Below are positions 5,600-13,409 of a stretch of DNA of 26,973 bases, one piece after another. The stretch comes from JAEUJM01 sp044221555 (GTDB lineage Bacteria; Actinomycetota; Acidimicrobiia; Acidimicrobiales; DATDAH01): positions 1 through 26,973 of the forward strand of contig JBGAOY010000038.1 of the NCBI GenBank assembly GCA_044221555.1, given 5' to 3'. The notes below the pieces were generated by a model that did no database searches, had not been told where the DNA came from, and was given only the letters and a program-made list of their open reading frames with translations. The position numbers and the translations under genes are program-made. Every line of letters starts with the position of its first letter. Position 1 is the first letter of the stretch.

Positions 5600-5872
5600 A
5601 TGTCCATGGCCGAACCGTCCGCCGATCCGCAGCCGCCCCGGGGCCACGTGCGCATCGTCTACCTGGGCCCGGTGGCCCCGCACTGGGAGGTCGTCTCCGA
5701 CTTCGGCGAGCGCAGCGTGATCGACGATTTCCGATCGCGGGTCATGGCTCGCCTCATGCTGCTCCCACCGCACGACCCCCAGTTCCGTCGCAATCGTGAG
5801 CGGGTGGCCCGTGACGCCGAGCGCGAGAACCTGAGCCTCGAGTGGGACCTCGGCTACCCCGAGGACGAGTAG
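5600..5872 (+). CDS. Small conserved-looking protein of unknown function
   Basis: This 90-aa protein is not recognised. It has an N-terminal Pro-rich stretch, then HVRIVYLGPVAPHWEV, a possible beta-strand pair, and then a charged helical C-terminal half rich in Arg and Glu (RRNRERVARDAERENLSLEW) ending in an acidic tail. There is no signal peptide or membrane segment, so it is probably cytoplasmic. GC3 and codon use match neighbouring real genes. A TAGTCT -10 placed 6 nt before the ATG predicts leaderless transcription. The PhyH gene starts 31 nt before this gene's stop, so the two are probably co-translated. Confidence 0.75.
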   Translation: MSMAEPSADPQPPRGHVRIVYLGPVAPHWEVVSDFGERSVIDDFRSRVMARLMLLPPHDPQFRRNRERVARDAERENLSLEWDLGYPEDE

Positions 5873-6642
5873 CGACCGAGCCGCCCCTGCCGGACGGCGA
5901 CCGGCAGGCCTACGACGAGCAGGGTTGGCTGGTCGTCGACGCGGGGGTGCCCGACGCCACGCTCGACCGCGCTCGGGCCGACGCCGCCCGAGCCATCGCC
6001 CGCAGGCCGCCCGACCCGGAGTCGCCCAACCGGGTGCAGGACGCGTGGCGGGCGAGCCGGGCGGTCCACGAGATCGCCATCGCCCCGCGGGTGCTCGACC
6101 TGCTCCGCGCCCTGTACGGGCGCGGCCCCAGGCCGTTCCAAACCCTGAACTTCGAGGTGGGCACGGAGCAACGGGCCCATGCCGACACGGTGCACTTCAA
6201 CTCGCGGCCGGCCGGCTTCATGTGTGGGGTGTGGGTGGCGCTGGAGGACATCGACGAGTCGAGCGGCCCGGTGTTCTACCTGCCGGGCACGCACCGCTGG
6301 CCCGAACTGCAGCCCGCCGACTGGGGGGCACCGCCCGGCACCGAGCACTACGACCGCTACGAGGACTTCGTGGCCGAGCGAGTGGCGACCGACGGTGTCG
6401 AGCCGGTGCCGGCACTGCTGCGCAAGGGTCAGGCGCTCATCTGGGCCGGCAACCTGCTCCACGGCGGGTCGCCCCGGCTCGATCCGGCGCGCACCCGCCA
6501 CAGCCAGGTGACGCACTACTTCTTCGACGGGTGCGAGTACTGGACGCCGCTGCTCTCGTCCGACGAGCACGTCGAGTGGCGCCACCCCCGCTTCATCCCG
6601 ACGAAGTCGTCACGACGCCCACTGCGCCCTCTGGGCCGCTGA
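5842..6642 (+). CDS. Phytanoyl-CoA dioxygenase (PhyH) family Fe(II)/2-oxoglutarate oxygenase
   Basis: This 266-aa protein has the PhyH double-stranded beta-helix pattern. The iron ligands appear as H113-x-D115 (RAHADTVHF) and the distal H207 (NLLHGGS), with R217 or R219 after it as a likely 2-oxoglutarate anchor. Conserved PhyH text includes GVWVALEDIDESSGPVFYLPG near 129-149. Such enzymes hydroxylate diverse substrates (fatty acyl-CoA, amino acids, secondary metabolites); the substrate here cannot be told. The start used is GTG 5842, overlapping the previous gene by 31 nt. It has no strong ribosome binding site, so coupling is likely, and I see no better start before the conserved QAYDEQGWLVV region. 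The gene ends just before a very strong hairpin. Confidence 0.85.
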   Translation: MGPRLPRGRVATEPPLPDGDRQAYDEQGWLVVDAGVPDATLDRARADAARAIARRPPDPESPNRVQDAWRASRAVHEIAIAPRVLDLLRALYGRGPRPFQTLNFEVGTEQRAHADTVHFNSRPAGFMCGVWVALEDIDESSGPVFYLPGTHRWPELQPADWGAPPGTEHYDRYEDFVAERVATDGVEPVPALLRKGQALIWAGNLLHGGSPRLDPARTRHSQVTHYFFDGCEYWTPLLSSDEHVEWRHPRFIPTKSSRRPLRPLGR

Positions 6643-6671
6643 GGCACGGGCTCGCGGTCGATCATCGTTCT

Positions 6672-6711
6672 GGCACCGGATTTCGGGGTCCTGACCCCGA
6701 AATCCGGTGCC
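6672..6711. terminator. Perfect 19-bp inverted repeat between convergent genes
   Basis: GGCACCGGATTTCGGGGTC (6672-6690) and its exact reverse complement (6693-6711) are separated by CT. It lies 29 nt after the PhyH stop and 23 nt after the opposing methyltransferase stop, so a bidirectional terminator fits. It is longer and cleaner than the other hairpins here and could instead be a copy of a dispersed palindromic element. Confidence 0.8.
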
Positions 6712-6734
6712 GGTACACCGATTCGAGCTCAGGG

Positions 6735-7517
6735 TCAGCGCCGGGCCAGGACGGTGTCCTGGTAGTCGTAGCTCTCGCCGCCGCCGGGGCGGATCCACTC
6801 GCCCCACCGGATGGGGTCGTCGATGGTCAGGCCGGCGTCGCGGTAGTACCCCTGCACCAGGTCCTCGTCGAAGGCGACCGCCTTCTCGGGGGCCTCGTGG
6901 TTCAGCAGCCAGCAGCCCGGTGTGGTGCTGGGGGTGAAGGCGATGTCCCAGTCCGTCGTCGGCACCGCCAGTGCCTGGTCGCCGATCACGAAGAAGGTCG
7001 ACATCGAGCAGCCGCCCGGGCGCAGCACCCGGTGCATCTCGCGCACGTAGCGACGGACGTCGTCCTCGAGCATGTGGGTGAACACTGACGTGGCGAACAC
7101 GATGTCGAAGGACTGATCGGGGAACGGGAACTCGAAGGCATCGGGCTGGATGCGGCCCCGCTTGTTGTACACGCCGTTCCAGACGTCGATGTGGGTGAAG
7201 TGGCTGCCGGGCCAGCGCGGCTCGATGTTGCGGCGGCACCAGCGGATCACCCGCTTGTCCACGTCGATGCCGTCGTAGGAGCCCTCGTCGGACAGGGCGT
7301 CGGACAGGGCCAGCGCGCTGCGGCCGGGGCCGCACCCCACCTCGAGCACCCGATGGTCCGGGGTGAGCCCGGCCCAGCGCTGGAGTCGGTCGACCCAGTG
7401 GTCGCCCACCGCCACCCAGTCGCCCGGCCCGGGCTGGGCGAAGAGCCGGCCCTTGGGGCGCAGGCCCCGCAGCTCGGGCGGCCGGCCGTGGCCGGGTTGG
7501 GGCACCGTCTGGGGCAT
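6735..7517 (-). CDS. Class I SAM-dependent methyltransferase
   Basis: This 260-aa protein has the class I methyltransferase fold motifs. Motif I is VLEVGCGPGR (residues 57-66, SAM glycine loop), followed by an acidic strand end GIDVDK (83-88), then PFPDQSFDIVFATSVFTHM (131-149) and MHRVLRPGG (161-169), typical of the Methyltransf_11/25 group. The N-terminal 45 residues (GRPPELRGLRPKGRLFAQPG) look like a substrate or cap segment. The substrate is unknown. ATG 7517 lies 6 nt after a TAGGGT -10 on the minus strand, predicting a leaderless mRNA. It is divergent from ppk, with about 100 bp between starts. There is no secretion signal. Confidence 0.88.
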   Translation of the reverse strand: MPQTVPQPGHGRPPELRGLRPKGRLFAQPGPGDWVAVGDHWVDRLQRWAGLTPDHRVLEVGCGPGRSALALSDALSDEGSYDGIDVDKRVIRWCRRNIEPRWPGSHFTHIDVWNGVYNKRGRIQPDAFEFPFPDQSFDIVFATSVFTHMLEDDVRRYVREMHRVLRPGGCSMSTFFVIGDQALAVPTTDWDIAFTPSTTPGCWLLNHEAPEKAVAFDEDLVQGYYRDAGLTIDDPIRWGEWIRPGGGESYDYQDTVLARR

Positions 7518-7523
7518 CGGCCG

Positions 7524-7529
7524 ACCCTA
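7524..7529 (-). promoter_or_regulatory. Leaderless -10 element of the methyltransferase gene
   Basis: TAGGGT on the minus strand (7529-7524) is followed by 6 nt (CGGCCG) and then the ATG at 7517. Confidence 0.55.
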
Positions 7530-7609
7530 TTCGGGCCACCGCGGGCCGACAATCCGCCGGTCGGGCACGACTCGCCCCGCCCGACGCGCCCGCCCACGGA
7601 GCCGGTCGT

Positions 7610-7615
7610 TACTCT
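7610..7615 (+). promoter_or_regulatory. Leaderless -10 element of ppk
   Basis: TACTCT is followed by 6 nt and GTG 7622. The in-frame GTG at 7616 directly abuts the -10 and would lie upstream of the predicted transcript start, so this element selects 7622. Confidence 0.55.
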
Positions 7616-7621
7616 GTGCCG

Positions 7622-9724
7622 GTGGCCCCCGACTCCTCCGACGACCTCCTGGACACCGTCGAGCCGGGCCCGCAGCGGTTCTTGAACCGTGAGCTGTCGT
7701 GGCTCGACTTCAACGCGCGGGTCCTGGCCCAGGCCGAGGACGAGCGGGTGCCCCTGCTCGAGCGGGCCAAGTTCCTGGCCATCTTCTCGCAGAACCTCGA
7801 CGAGTTCTTCCAGGTGCGGGTCGCCGGCCTGAAGGACCAGGTGGCCGCCGGTCTCGTGGCCACCACGCCCGACGGCCGGACGCCGGCGCAACAACTCCTC
7901 GAGATCCGCGACGGTGTCGACGCGTTGACCACGCGCTGCCAGCACGTGTTCCTCGAGGTGGTGGCGCCCGCGCTCAGCGAGGAGGGCATCACCTTCTCGA
8001 GTTGGGACGAGCTCGACGAGGACGATCGCAAGTACCTCGTCGAGGTCTTCGAAGACCACATCTTCCCGGTGCTCACGCCGCTGGCGGTCGACCCCGGCCA
8101 CCCCTTCCCCTACATCTCCGACCTGTCGCTCAACCTGGCGCTCATGGTGCGCAACCCCCTCACCGGCGAGAGCCGCTTCGCCCGGGTGAAGGTGCCGTCG
8201 CTGCTGCCGCGGTTCGTGGTGATGCCCGACGGCGAGCGCTTCGTGCCGCTCGAGCAGGTGATCGCCGAGCACCTCGAGCTGCTGTTCCCGGGCATGGTGG
8301 TCGACAGCCACGAGCCGTTCCGGGTGACCCGCAACGCCGACCTCACCGTCGAGGAGGAGGAGGCCGACGACCTGCTGGCCGCGGTCGAGATGGAGCTGCG
8401 CCGCCGCCGCTTCGGCGGCGCCGTGCGCCTCGAGATCGACGCGGCCATGTCGGCAGAGACCCGCGCCCTGCTGGTGAGCGAGCTCGACCTCGACGAGGAG
8501 GACGTCTACGAGCACGTGGGCCCGCTCGACCTCAGCGGGCTGTGGGCGGTGCACGCCCTCGACCGCCCCGACCTGAAGGACACGCCGTGGGTGCCGGTCA
8601 CCGAACCCCGCCTCGCGGCCACCGACGAGGGCCCCGTCGACCTGTTCGAGGAGCTCCAGCGCGGCGACATCCTCGTGCACCACCCGTACTCGTCGTTCAC
8701 CAGCTCGGTCGAGGAGTTCATCCGGCAAGCCTCGATCGACCCCCAGGTGCAGGCCATCAAGCTCACCCTGTACCGCACCTCGGGCGACAGCCCCATCATC
8801 GGCTCGCTGATCAGGGCGGCCGAGCGGGGCAAGCAGGTGGCGGCCCTGGTGGAGCTGAAGGCCCGGTTCGACGAGCAGGCCAACATCGTCTGGGCCAAGC
8901 GCCTCGAGGAGGCCGGCGTGCACGTGGTCTACGGCCTGGTGGGGCTGAAGATCCACACCAAGACCGCGCTGGTGGTGCGCGAGGAGTCCGACGGCATGCA
9001 CCGCTACTGCCACGTGGGCACCGGCAACTACAACTCCAAGACGGCCCGCCTCTACGAGGACCTGGGCCTGCTCAGCGCCGACCCCCAGCTCGGGTCCGAC
9101 CTCACCCAGTTGTTCAACTTCCTCACCGGCTACGGCCGCAACGTGCAGTACCACCGGCTGCTCGTGGCCCCCAACGCCCTCCGGGGCGGCATCGCCGACC
9201 TGATCCGCAACGAGATGGCGGTGCCCGGCGGCGGCCGCATCGTGTTGAAGCTGAACAGCCTCGCCGACGCCGACATGATCGACCTGCTCTACGAGGCGTC
9301 GCAGGCGGGGGTGCAGATCGACCTCATCGTCCGTGGCATCTGCTGCCTGGTGCCGGGCGTGCCCGGCCTGTCGGAGAACATCCGGGTGCGCTCCATCGTG
9401 GGCCGCTACCTCGAGCACTCGAGGATCTACCGCTTCGCCAACGGTGCCGGACCGTCGCGGCCCCGCCACTACATCGGCTCGGCCGACCTCATGCCGCGCA
9501 ACCTCGATCGCCGGGTGGAGGCGCTGGTGCCGGTGCTCGACCCGTCGCTGCAGGCCCGCCTGGAGGAGGTGCTGCACCTCAACCTCACCGACGACCGTCT
9601 GGCCTGGACGCTCGGCCCCGACGGCCAGTGGCAGCGGCCGCCCGCCGACGGGGTGCGCAACGTGCAGACGCGGCTGCAGGAACTGGCGGTCGACCGCGTC
9701 GGTCGCCGCGAGCGGCCGGCGTGA
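7622..9724 (+). CDS. ppk: Polyphosphate kinase 1
   Basis: This 700-aa protein is full length for PPK1, which reversibly builds polyphosphate from ATP at the cytoplasmic face. The N domain shows FLNRELSWLDFNARV and SQNLDEFFQVRVAGLK. The catalytic part holds KIHTKTALVV with H445, the likely phosphorylated His, then H464 before VGTGNYN. EHSRIYRF contains H599, corresponding to the second catalytic His of E. coli PPK (H435 and H592 there). FIGSADLMPRNLDRR-type text (here YIGSADLMPRNLDRRVEAL) closes the C-terminal phospholipase-D-like domain. GTG 7622 is chosen from the -10 spacing. The Nudix-M48 gene starts 4 nt before the stop (GTGA), so the two are coupled; ppk beside a mutT1-type gene is also seen in mycobacteria. 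No PHO box is visible upstream, although polyphosphate belongs to phosphate physiology. Confidence 0.96.
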   Translation: MAPDSSDDLLDTVEPGPQRFLNRELSWLDFNARVLAQAEDERVPLLERAKFLAIFSQNLDEFFQVRVAGLKDQVAAGLVATTPDGRTPAQQLLEIRDGVDALTTRCQHVFLEVVAPALSEEGITFSSWDELDEDDRKYLVEVFEDHIFPVLTPLAVDPGHPFPYISDLSLNLALMVRNPLTGESRFARVKVPSLLPRFVVMPDGERFVPLEQVIAEHLELLFPGMVVDSHEPFRVTRNADLTVEEEEADDLLAAVEMELRRRRFGGAVRLEIDAAMSAETRALLVSELDLDEEDVYEHVGPLDLSGLWAVHALDRPDLKDTPWVPVTEPRLAATDEGPVDLFEELQRGDILVHHPYSSFTSSVEEFIRQASIDPQVQAIKLTLYRTSGDSPIIGSLIRAAERGKQVAALVELKARFDEQANIVWAKRLEEAGVHVVYGLVGLKIHTKTALVVREESDGMHRYCHVGTGNYNSKTARLYEDLGLLSADPQLGSDLTQLFNFLTGYGRNVQYHRLLVAPNALRGGIADLIRNEMAVPGGGRIVLKLNSLADADMIDLLYEASQAGVQIDLIVRGICCLVPGVPGLSENIRVRSIVGRYLEHSRIYRFANGAGPSRPRHYIGSADLMPRNLDRRVEALVPVLDPSLQARLEEVLHLNLTDDRLAWTLGPDGQWQRPPADGVRNVQTRLQELAVDRVGRRERPA

Positions 9725-11640
9725 CGAAGCCGGACAAGGCGAAGGCCGCGCCGCCGCCCCAGGTCACGGCCGCGGGCGGGGTGGTGTGGCGTCCTGCCGA
9801 GCGTGCCGGCACGGGCGGCGGCGACGGTGCCGACGTCGAGGTCGAGGTCGAGGTCGAGGTGCTGCTCGTGCACCGGCCGAAGTACGACGACTGGTCGCTG
9901 CCCAAGGGCAAGCACGAGGCGGGCGAGTCCGACGAGGAGTGCGCCCGCCGTGAGATCGAGGAGGAGACCGGGCTGGTCGGCACGCTGGGGCCGGAGATCG
10001 GCGTCACCCGCTACGTCGACGGCAAGGGCCGCGACAAAGAGGTGCACTACTTCGAGGTGAGCGAGCCGGTCGGTGACTTCGTGGTGAACCACGAGGTGGA
10101 CGAGATCCGGTGGATGGCGCCCGACGACGCGGTGACGCTCCTCACCTACTCCTACGACGCGCAGATCGTGACGGCGTTCACCACGGAGCGAGCACGCGCC
10201 GTCGTGGCGGAGCGTGCCACCAAGACCGAGATCGAGACCGCGACGGAGGCCGAGCCCGACACCGACGCCGCCACGAGTGGCGGGCCGGGCGCTCCGGGCG
10301 CCGACGGCGATGCGGTGCCCGACGGCACCGAGCCCGCCGAGGACGGCGGGGAGCCGCCCGAGGATGATGCCGTGTCGGCTCCACCCGCCGAGTCGGAGAC
10401 CCTCGTCCCCACCCTGGCCGTGCCCACACCGGGTGCGGCGTTGACCACCTACCGGCCCACACCCAACGACCCCGCCGACTGGTTCTCGGCCGACGAGCTC
10501 CAGCGGGCCCGCGACTACCAGCGGCCGTTGGCCCGTCTGCGGCTCGTACGTGGTGCGCTGTCCGCGGCGGTGTTGTTCGTGTTCGTGTTCGGCGAGGTGG
10601 GGCCCAAGCTGCTCGACGCGCTGAACGTCACCAACTGGGTGGCCCAGCTCTTCGTGATGGTGGCGGCCCTCGAGGCCGTGTCGCTGCTCTACAACCCGGC
10701 CCTCGATGCCTGGGTCGACCTGGTGCACGACAAGAAGTGGGACCTGTCCACCCAGACCACGAAGGGCTTCGTCGCCGACCAGGTGAAGAGCCTGCTCCTC
10801 GGGCTGGTGATGAACACCGTGCTGCTGGTGCCCCTCTACTGGGTGATCCGCTCGACCGACCTGTGGTGGGTGTACGGATGGCTCCTCGTCCTGGTGTTCA
10901 GCGTGGGGCTGGGCTTCCTGTTCCCGATCGTCATCGCGCCGATCTTCAACAAGTTCACGCCGCTCGAGGAGGGTGAGCTGTCCCGTCGCATCCAGGCGGT
11001 GGCCCGCCTCGCCGGCGCCGACATCAGCGGCGCCTACGTGGCCGACGAGAGCCGGCGCTCGCGACGCGACAACGCCTACGTCGCCGGTCTGGGTGCCACC
11101 CGCCGGGTGGTGCTCTTCGACACCCTGCTCGAGCACCCACCGGCCGTGGTGGAGCAGGTGGTGGCCCACGAGATCGGCCATTGGCGGTTGGGTCACCTGC
11201 GCCGCCAGATCCCGCTGGCCGCGGTGCTCTCGTTCGTGGTCTTCGGGTTCCTCAAGCTGCTGTCCGAGTGGGACTGGCTCTTCCAGCAGGCGGGCATCCC
11301 CACCGGTGGCTCGGTGCCTGCCATCGGCAACCCCGCCGCGCTGCCGATCCTGCTCTTCGGGGTCCAGGCCGGCTTCATGGTGACCGGCCTGGTCTCGGCC
11401 TGGGTGTCGCGGGCGTTCGAGCGCCAGGCCGACCTCGAGGCCCTCGAGTTGCTGCAGCAGCCCCAGGTGATGCTCGACATGCAGCGCCGCCTGCACGTCA
11501 AGAACCTGGCCGACCTCGACCCCAACCGGTTGAAGCGGCTCCAGGCCACCCACCCGCCGGCGGCGGAGCGCATGGCCTTCACCCAGGCATGGGCGCAGGC
11601 GAACGACCTCCCGGTGGACCGCGAGCCCCAACCCGCCTGA
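9721..11640 (+). CDS. Fusion of a Nudix hydrolase (MutT1-like) with an M48 CAAX-type membrane protease
   Basis: This 639-aa frame has no internal stop. Residues about 15-155 form a Nudix hydrolase: the Nudix box at 63-85 fits G-x5-E-x7-RE-U-x-EE-x-G-U exactly and is preceded by KYDDWSLPKGK. Such MutT1-like domains hydrolyse diadenosine polyphosphates or 8-oxo-dGTP. Residues about 165-230 are a low-complexity Gly/Pro/Glu/Asp linker. Residues about 235-639 resemble Ste24/CAAX prenyl protease (M48A), with several membrane helices, the zinc motif H483-E-I-G-H487, third ligand E567 (FERQADLEA) and a C-terminal NRLKRLQATHPP. In mycobacterial MutT1 the C-terminal partner is a histidine phosphatase instead. 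A separate protease start at GTG 10372 is possible but shows no strong ribosome site. GTG 9721 overlaps the ppk stop. A GTCGAG tandem repeat lies in the Nudix part. Confidence 0.85.
   Translation: MTKPDKAKAAPPPQVTAAGGVVWRPAERAGTGGGDGADVEVEVEVEVLLVHRPKYDDWSLPKGKHEAGESDEECARREIEEETGLVGTLGPEIGVTRYVDGKGRDKEVHYFEVSEPVGDFVVNHEVDEIRWMAPDDAVTLLTYSYDAQIVTAFTTERARAVVAERATKTEIETATEAEPDTDAATSGGPGAPGADGDAVPDGTEPAEDGGEPPEDDAVSAPPAESETLVPTLAVPTPGAALTTYRPTPNDPADWFSADELQRARDYQRPLARLRLVRGALSAAVLFVFVFGEVGPKLLDALNVTNWVAQLFVMVAALEAVSLLYNPALDAWVDLVHDKKWDLSTQTTKGFVADQVKSLLLGLVMNTVLLVPLYWVIRSTDLWWVYGWLLVLVFSVGLGFLFPIVIAPIFNKFTPLEEGELSRRIQAVARLAGADISGAYVADESRRSRRDNAYVAGLGATRRVVLFDTLLEHPPAVVEQVVAHEIGHWRLGHLRRQIPLAAVLSFVVFGFLKLLSEWDWLFQQAGIPTGGSVPAIGNPAALPILLFGVQAGFMVTGLVSAWVSRAFERQADLEALELLQQPQVMLDMQRRLHVKNLADLDPNRLKRLQATHPPAAERMAFTQAWAQANDLPVDREPQPA
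9835..9858 (+). repeat. Tandem hexanucleotide repeat (GTCGAG)x4 in coding sequence
   Basis: Four perfect GTCGAG units encode alternating Val-Glu just before LLVHRP, in the first strand of the Nudix domain. Change in unit number would keep frame, adding or removing Val-Glu pairs. Confidence 0.9.
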
Positions 11641-11652
11641 TCGGCGCCCGCG

Positions 11653-12537
11653 TCACCCGCTGAGCTGGCGGGCCAGCGTGACGATCGCGGCCGCGGCGGG
11701 CGACAGCACCCCATCGCGGTGCACCAGGCCCACGCGGCGGGTGACGGGCGGATCGAGCTCGACGACGGCCACGCCGTCCAGCGGGCCGGCCTCGGCCACC
11801 CGCCTCGGCACCACCGCGGCGCCGGCGCCGGCCAGCACGAGGGGCACGATGGTGTCGCGGTGGATGGTCTCGACCGCCGGCGACAGCGTCCGCCCGACGG
11901 CTGCGAGCGCGGCCTCGAGTTGGACGAACGACGCCGATCCGGCCGGGGCGGTGATGAGCGACAGGTCGCCCAGCGCCTCGATGGACACCACGCCGTCATG
12001 GGCGAGGGCGGCGGCGTGACCGCGGGACAGCACCGCCACCAGGTCCTGGCGCCCGAGGGTGACGGTCACCAGGCCCCGCTCCTCCATGGGCACGACGCCG
12101 AAGCCGACCTCCCAGTGGCCGTCGGCGACCCGCTGTCCCAGCGATTCGCCCTCGACCGGCTCGCCGATGCGCACGGTGACGCCCGGGTGCCGGCGGCGGA
12201 ACCCGCCCACCACGGGGGTCACCAGGTCGGCGGCCACCGCCGGGATGCAACCGATGTCCACCGTGCCGGTCGACAGCCCGACGACGTCGTCGACCGCGGC
12301 ACGGACGAGGTCGCGGTCGTGGAGGGCCTGGCGGGCCGGACCCAACAGGGCCAGGCCGGCGACGGTGGGCCGGGCCCCCGGCGCCGCGCGCTCGAAGAGC
12401 GTGACCCCCACATCGCGCTCGAGGGCCCGCACCGCCTGGGACACCGACGGCTGCGACAACCCGAGGGCGGTGGCGGCGGCGGTGAAGCTGCCGTGGTCGG
12501 CCACCGCGACCGCGGCGGCCAGCTGGTGGAACTCCAT
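11653..12537 (-). CDS. LysR-type transcriptional regulator
   Basis: This 294-aa LTTR has an N-terminal winged helix-turn-helix (residues 1-60: FHQLAAAVAVADHGSFTAAA, then LGLSQPSVSQAVRALERDVG, then TLFER) and a C-terminal periplasmic-binding-protein-like effector domain (about 90-290). The start ATG 12537 is fixed by a TAGGCT -10 placed 6 nt upstream, predicting a leaderless mRNA. A perfect ATAGGC-N3-GCCTAT inverted repeat, containing the LTTR T-N11-A box, covers this -10 and the start codon. Negative autoregulation and control of the divergent TauE/SafE gene are therefore inferred. The effector is unknown; because TSUP permeases often move sulfite, sulfonates or organic acids, such a compound is possible. 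Its stop lies 12 nt from the stop of the convergent protease gene. Confidence 0.92.
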   Translation of the reverse strand: MEFHQLAAAVAVADHGSFTAAATALGLSQPSVSQAVRALERDVGVTLFERAAPGARPTVAGLALLGPARQALHDRDLVRAAVDDVVGLSTGTVDIGCIPAVAADLVTPVVGGFRRRHPGVTVRIGEPVEGESLGQRVADGHWEVGFGVVPMEERGLVTVTLGRQDLVAVLSRGHAAALAHDGVVSIEALGDLSLITAPAGSASFVQLEAALAAVGRTLSPAVETIHRDTIVPLVLAGAGAAVVPRRVAEAGPLDGVAVVELDPPVTRRVGLVHRDGVLSPAAAAIVTLARQLSG

Positions 12538-12550
12538 AGGCAGAGCCTAT
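12536..12550. promoter_or_regulatory. LysR-type operator overlapping the lysR promoter and start codon
   Basis: ATAGGC AGA GCCTAT is a perfect 6-bp inverted repeat that contains T-N11-A, the LTTR box. It includes two bases of the lysR start codon (12537-12535) and the lysR -10 (TAGGCT, 12549-12544). On the plus strand TATGAC at 12548-12553 could serve as -10 for the permease gene, whose Shine-Dalgarno follows. Confidence 0.65.
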
Positions 12551-12580
12551 GACAAGCAGAGCCGATCAGGGGTAGCGACG

Positions 12581-13366
12581 ATGTCGACGTCGTGGCTCAC
12601 TGGGAACATGTTCGTGCACCAGACCCTCGAGATCGTTGCCGTCGGCGCCGTGGTCGGCGTCCTGTACGGGATGTTCGGCGTCGGGTCGGCCTTCGCCACC
12701 CCGGTGCTGGCGATGATCGGCGTCCCCGGGCTGGCCGCGGTGGTGGCCCCTCTCCCGGCCCTCCTGCCCGGCTCGGCGCTCGGCGCGTGGCAGTACTCGC
12801 GGCAGGAGCGGGTGGACTGGCGCCTCGCCCGCCGGGCGCTGCTGGGCGCCGCCCCCGCCGCGGTGCTCGGGGCCGTGGCCAGCCAGTGGGTGGGCGGCGG
12901 CCCGCTGATCGTGGCGTCGGGCGTGATGCTGGTGCTCGTGGGCCTGCGCATCCTGCGCACCCCGTCACCGGGCGCGGCGCTGCGGGCTGCGGCCCGTCGT
13001 GAGAACGCCGTGCTGGTCGTGGGCCTGGCCGCCGCGGTCGGGTTCACCGCCGGCCTGCTGGCCAACGGCGGTGGTTTCCTCCTGGTGCCGCTGTTCCTCG
13101 TCCTGCTGGGACTCGAGATGCCCGAAGCCACCGGCACCAGCCTGGTGGTGGCCGCGGCGCTCACCGTGCCCACCCTGGCGACCCACCTGGTGGTCGGCGA
13201 CATCGTGTGGCCGATCACGTTGGGGTTCGCGGCGGGGTTCATCCCGGGGGCGGCCGTGGGGGCCCGCACGGTGCGGGGCCTGCCGCTCGAGCGCCTGCGC
13301 ACGGGCTTCGGCGTGCTGCTCGTGGTCTTCGCGGTGTGGTTCCTGGCCCGCCAACTACTCGGCTGA
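12581..13366 (+). CDS. TauE/SafE (TSUP) family membrane permease
   Basis: This 261-aa integral membrane protein has about eight hydrophobic segments. The family's two-repeat layout is visible: an N-terminal half with GVLYGMFGVGSAFATPVLAM and a C-terminal half with GFTAGLLANGGGFLLVPLFL, the repeated glycine-rich signature of sulfite/organosulfonate exporters. ATG 12581 is preceded by AGGGG 8 nt upstream. Homology begins near residue 15, so an internal ATG at 12608 is the only other reasonable start. It is divergent from the LysR gene across a 43-bp gap holding the LTTR operator, so it is the probable target of that regulator. The substrate is not determinable; sulfite, sulfonate or a small organic anion is the family expectation. 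Confidence 0.88.
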   Translation: MSTSWLTGNMFVHQTLEIVAVGAVVGVLYGMFGVGSAFATPVLAMIGVPGLAAVVAPLPALLPGSALGAWQYSRQERVDWRLARRALLGAAPAAVLGAVASQWVGGGPLIVASGVMLVLVGLRILRTPSPGAALRAAARRENAVLVVGLAAAVGFTAGLLANGGGFLLVPLFLVLLGLEMPEATGTSLVVAAALTVPTLATHLVVGDIVWPITLGFAAGFIPGAAVGARTVRGLPLERLRTGFGVLLVVFAVWFLARQLLG

Positions 13367-13409
13367 CCGACCGGTTCCCCGGCGCGGCGCCGCCGAACGG
13401 CCAGCGACC

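Noticed and set aside
5500..5655. N-terminal extension of the second whiB
   Set aside because: It would cross the SigE-like promoter and lies before the GGAGG-preceded ATG; no Wbl similarity.
7247..9577. Long minus-strand open frame of about 776 codons opposite ppk
   Set aside because: It is an antisense shadow of ppk in GC-rich DNA: His/Val/Gly-rich composition, no domain, and the plus strand encodes a complete PPK1.
9469..11631. Long minus-strand open frame of about 720 codons opposite the Nudix-M48 gene
   Set aside because: Low-information composition with no motif, while the plus strand carries intact Nudix and M48 catalytic motifs.
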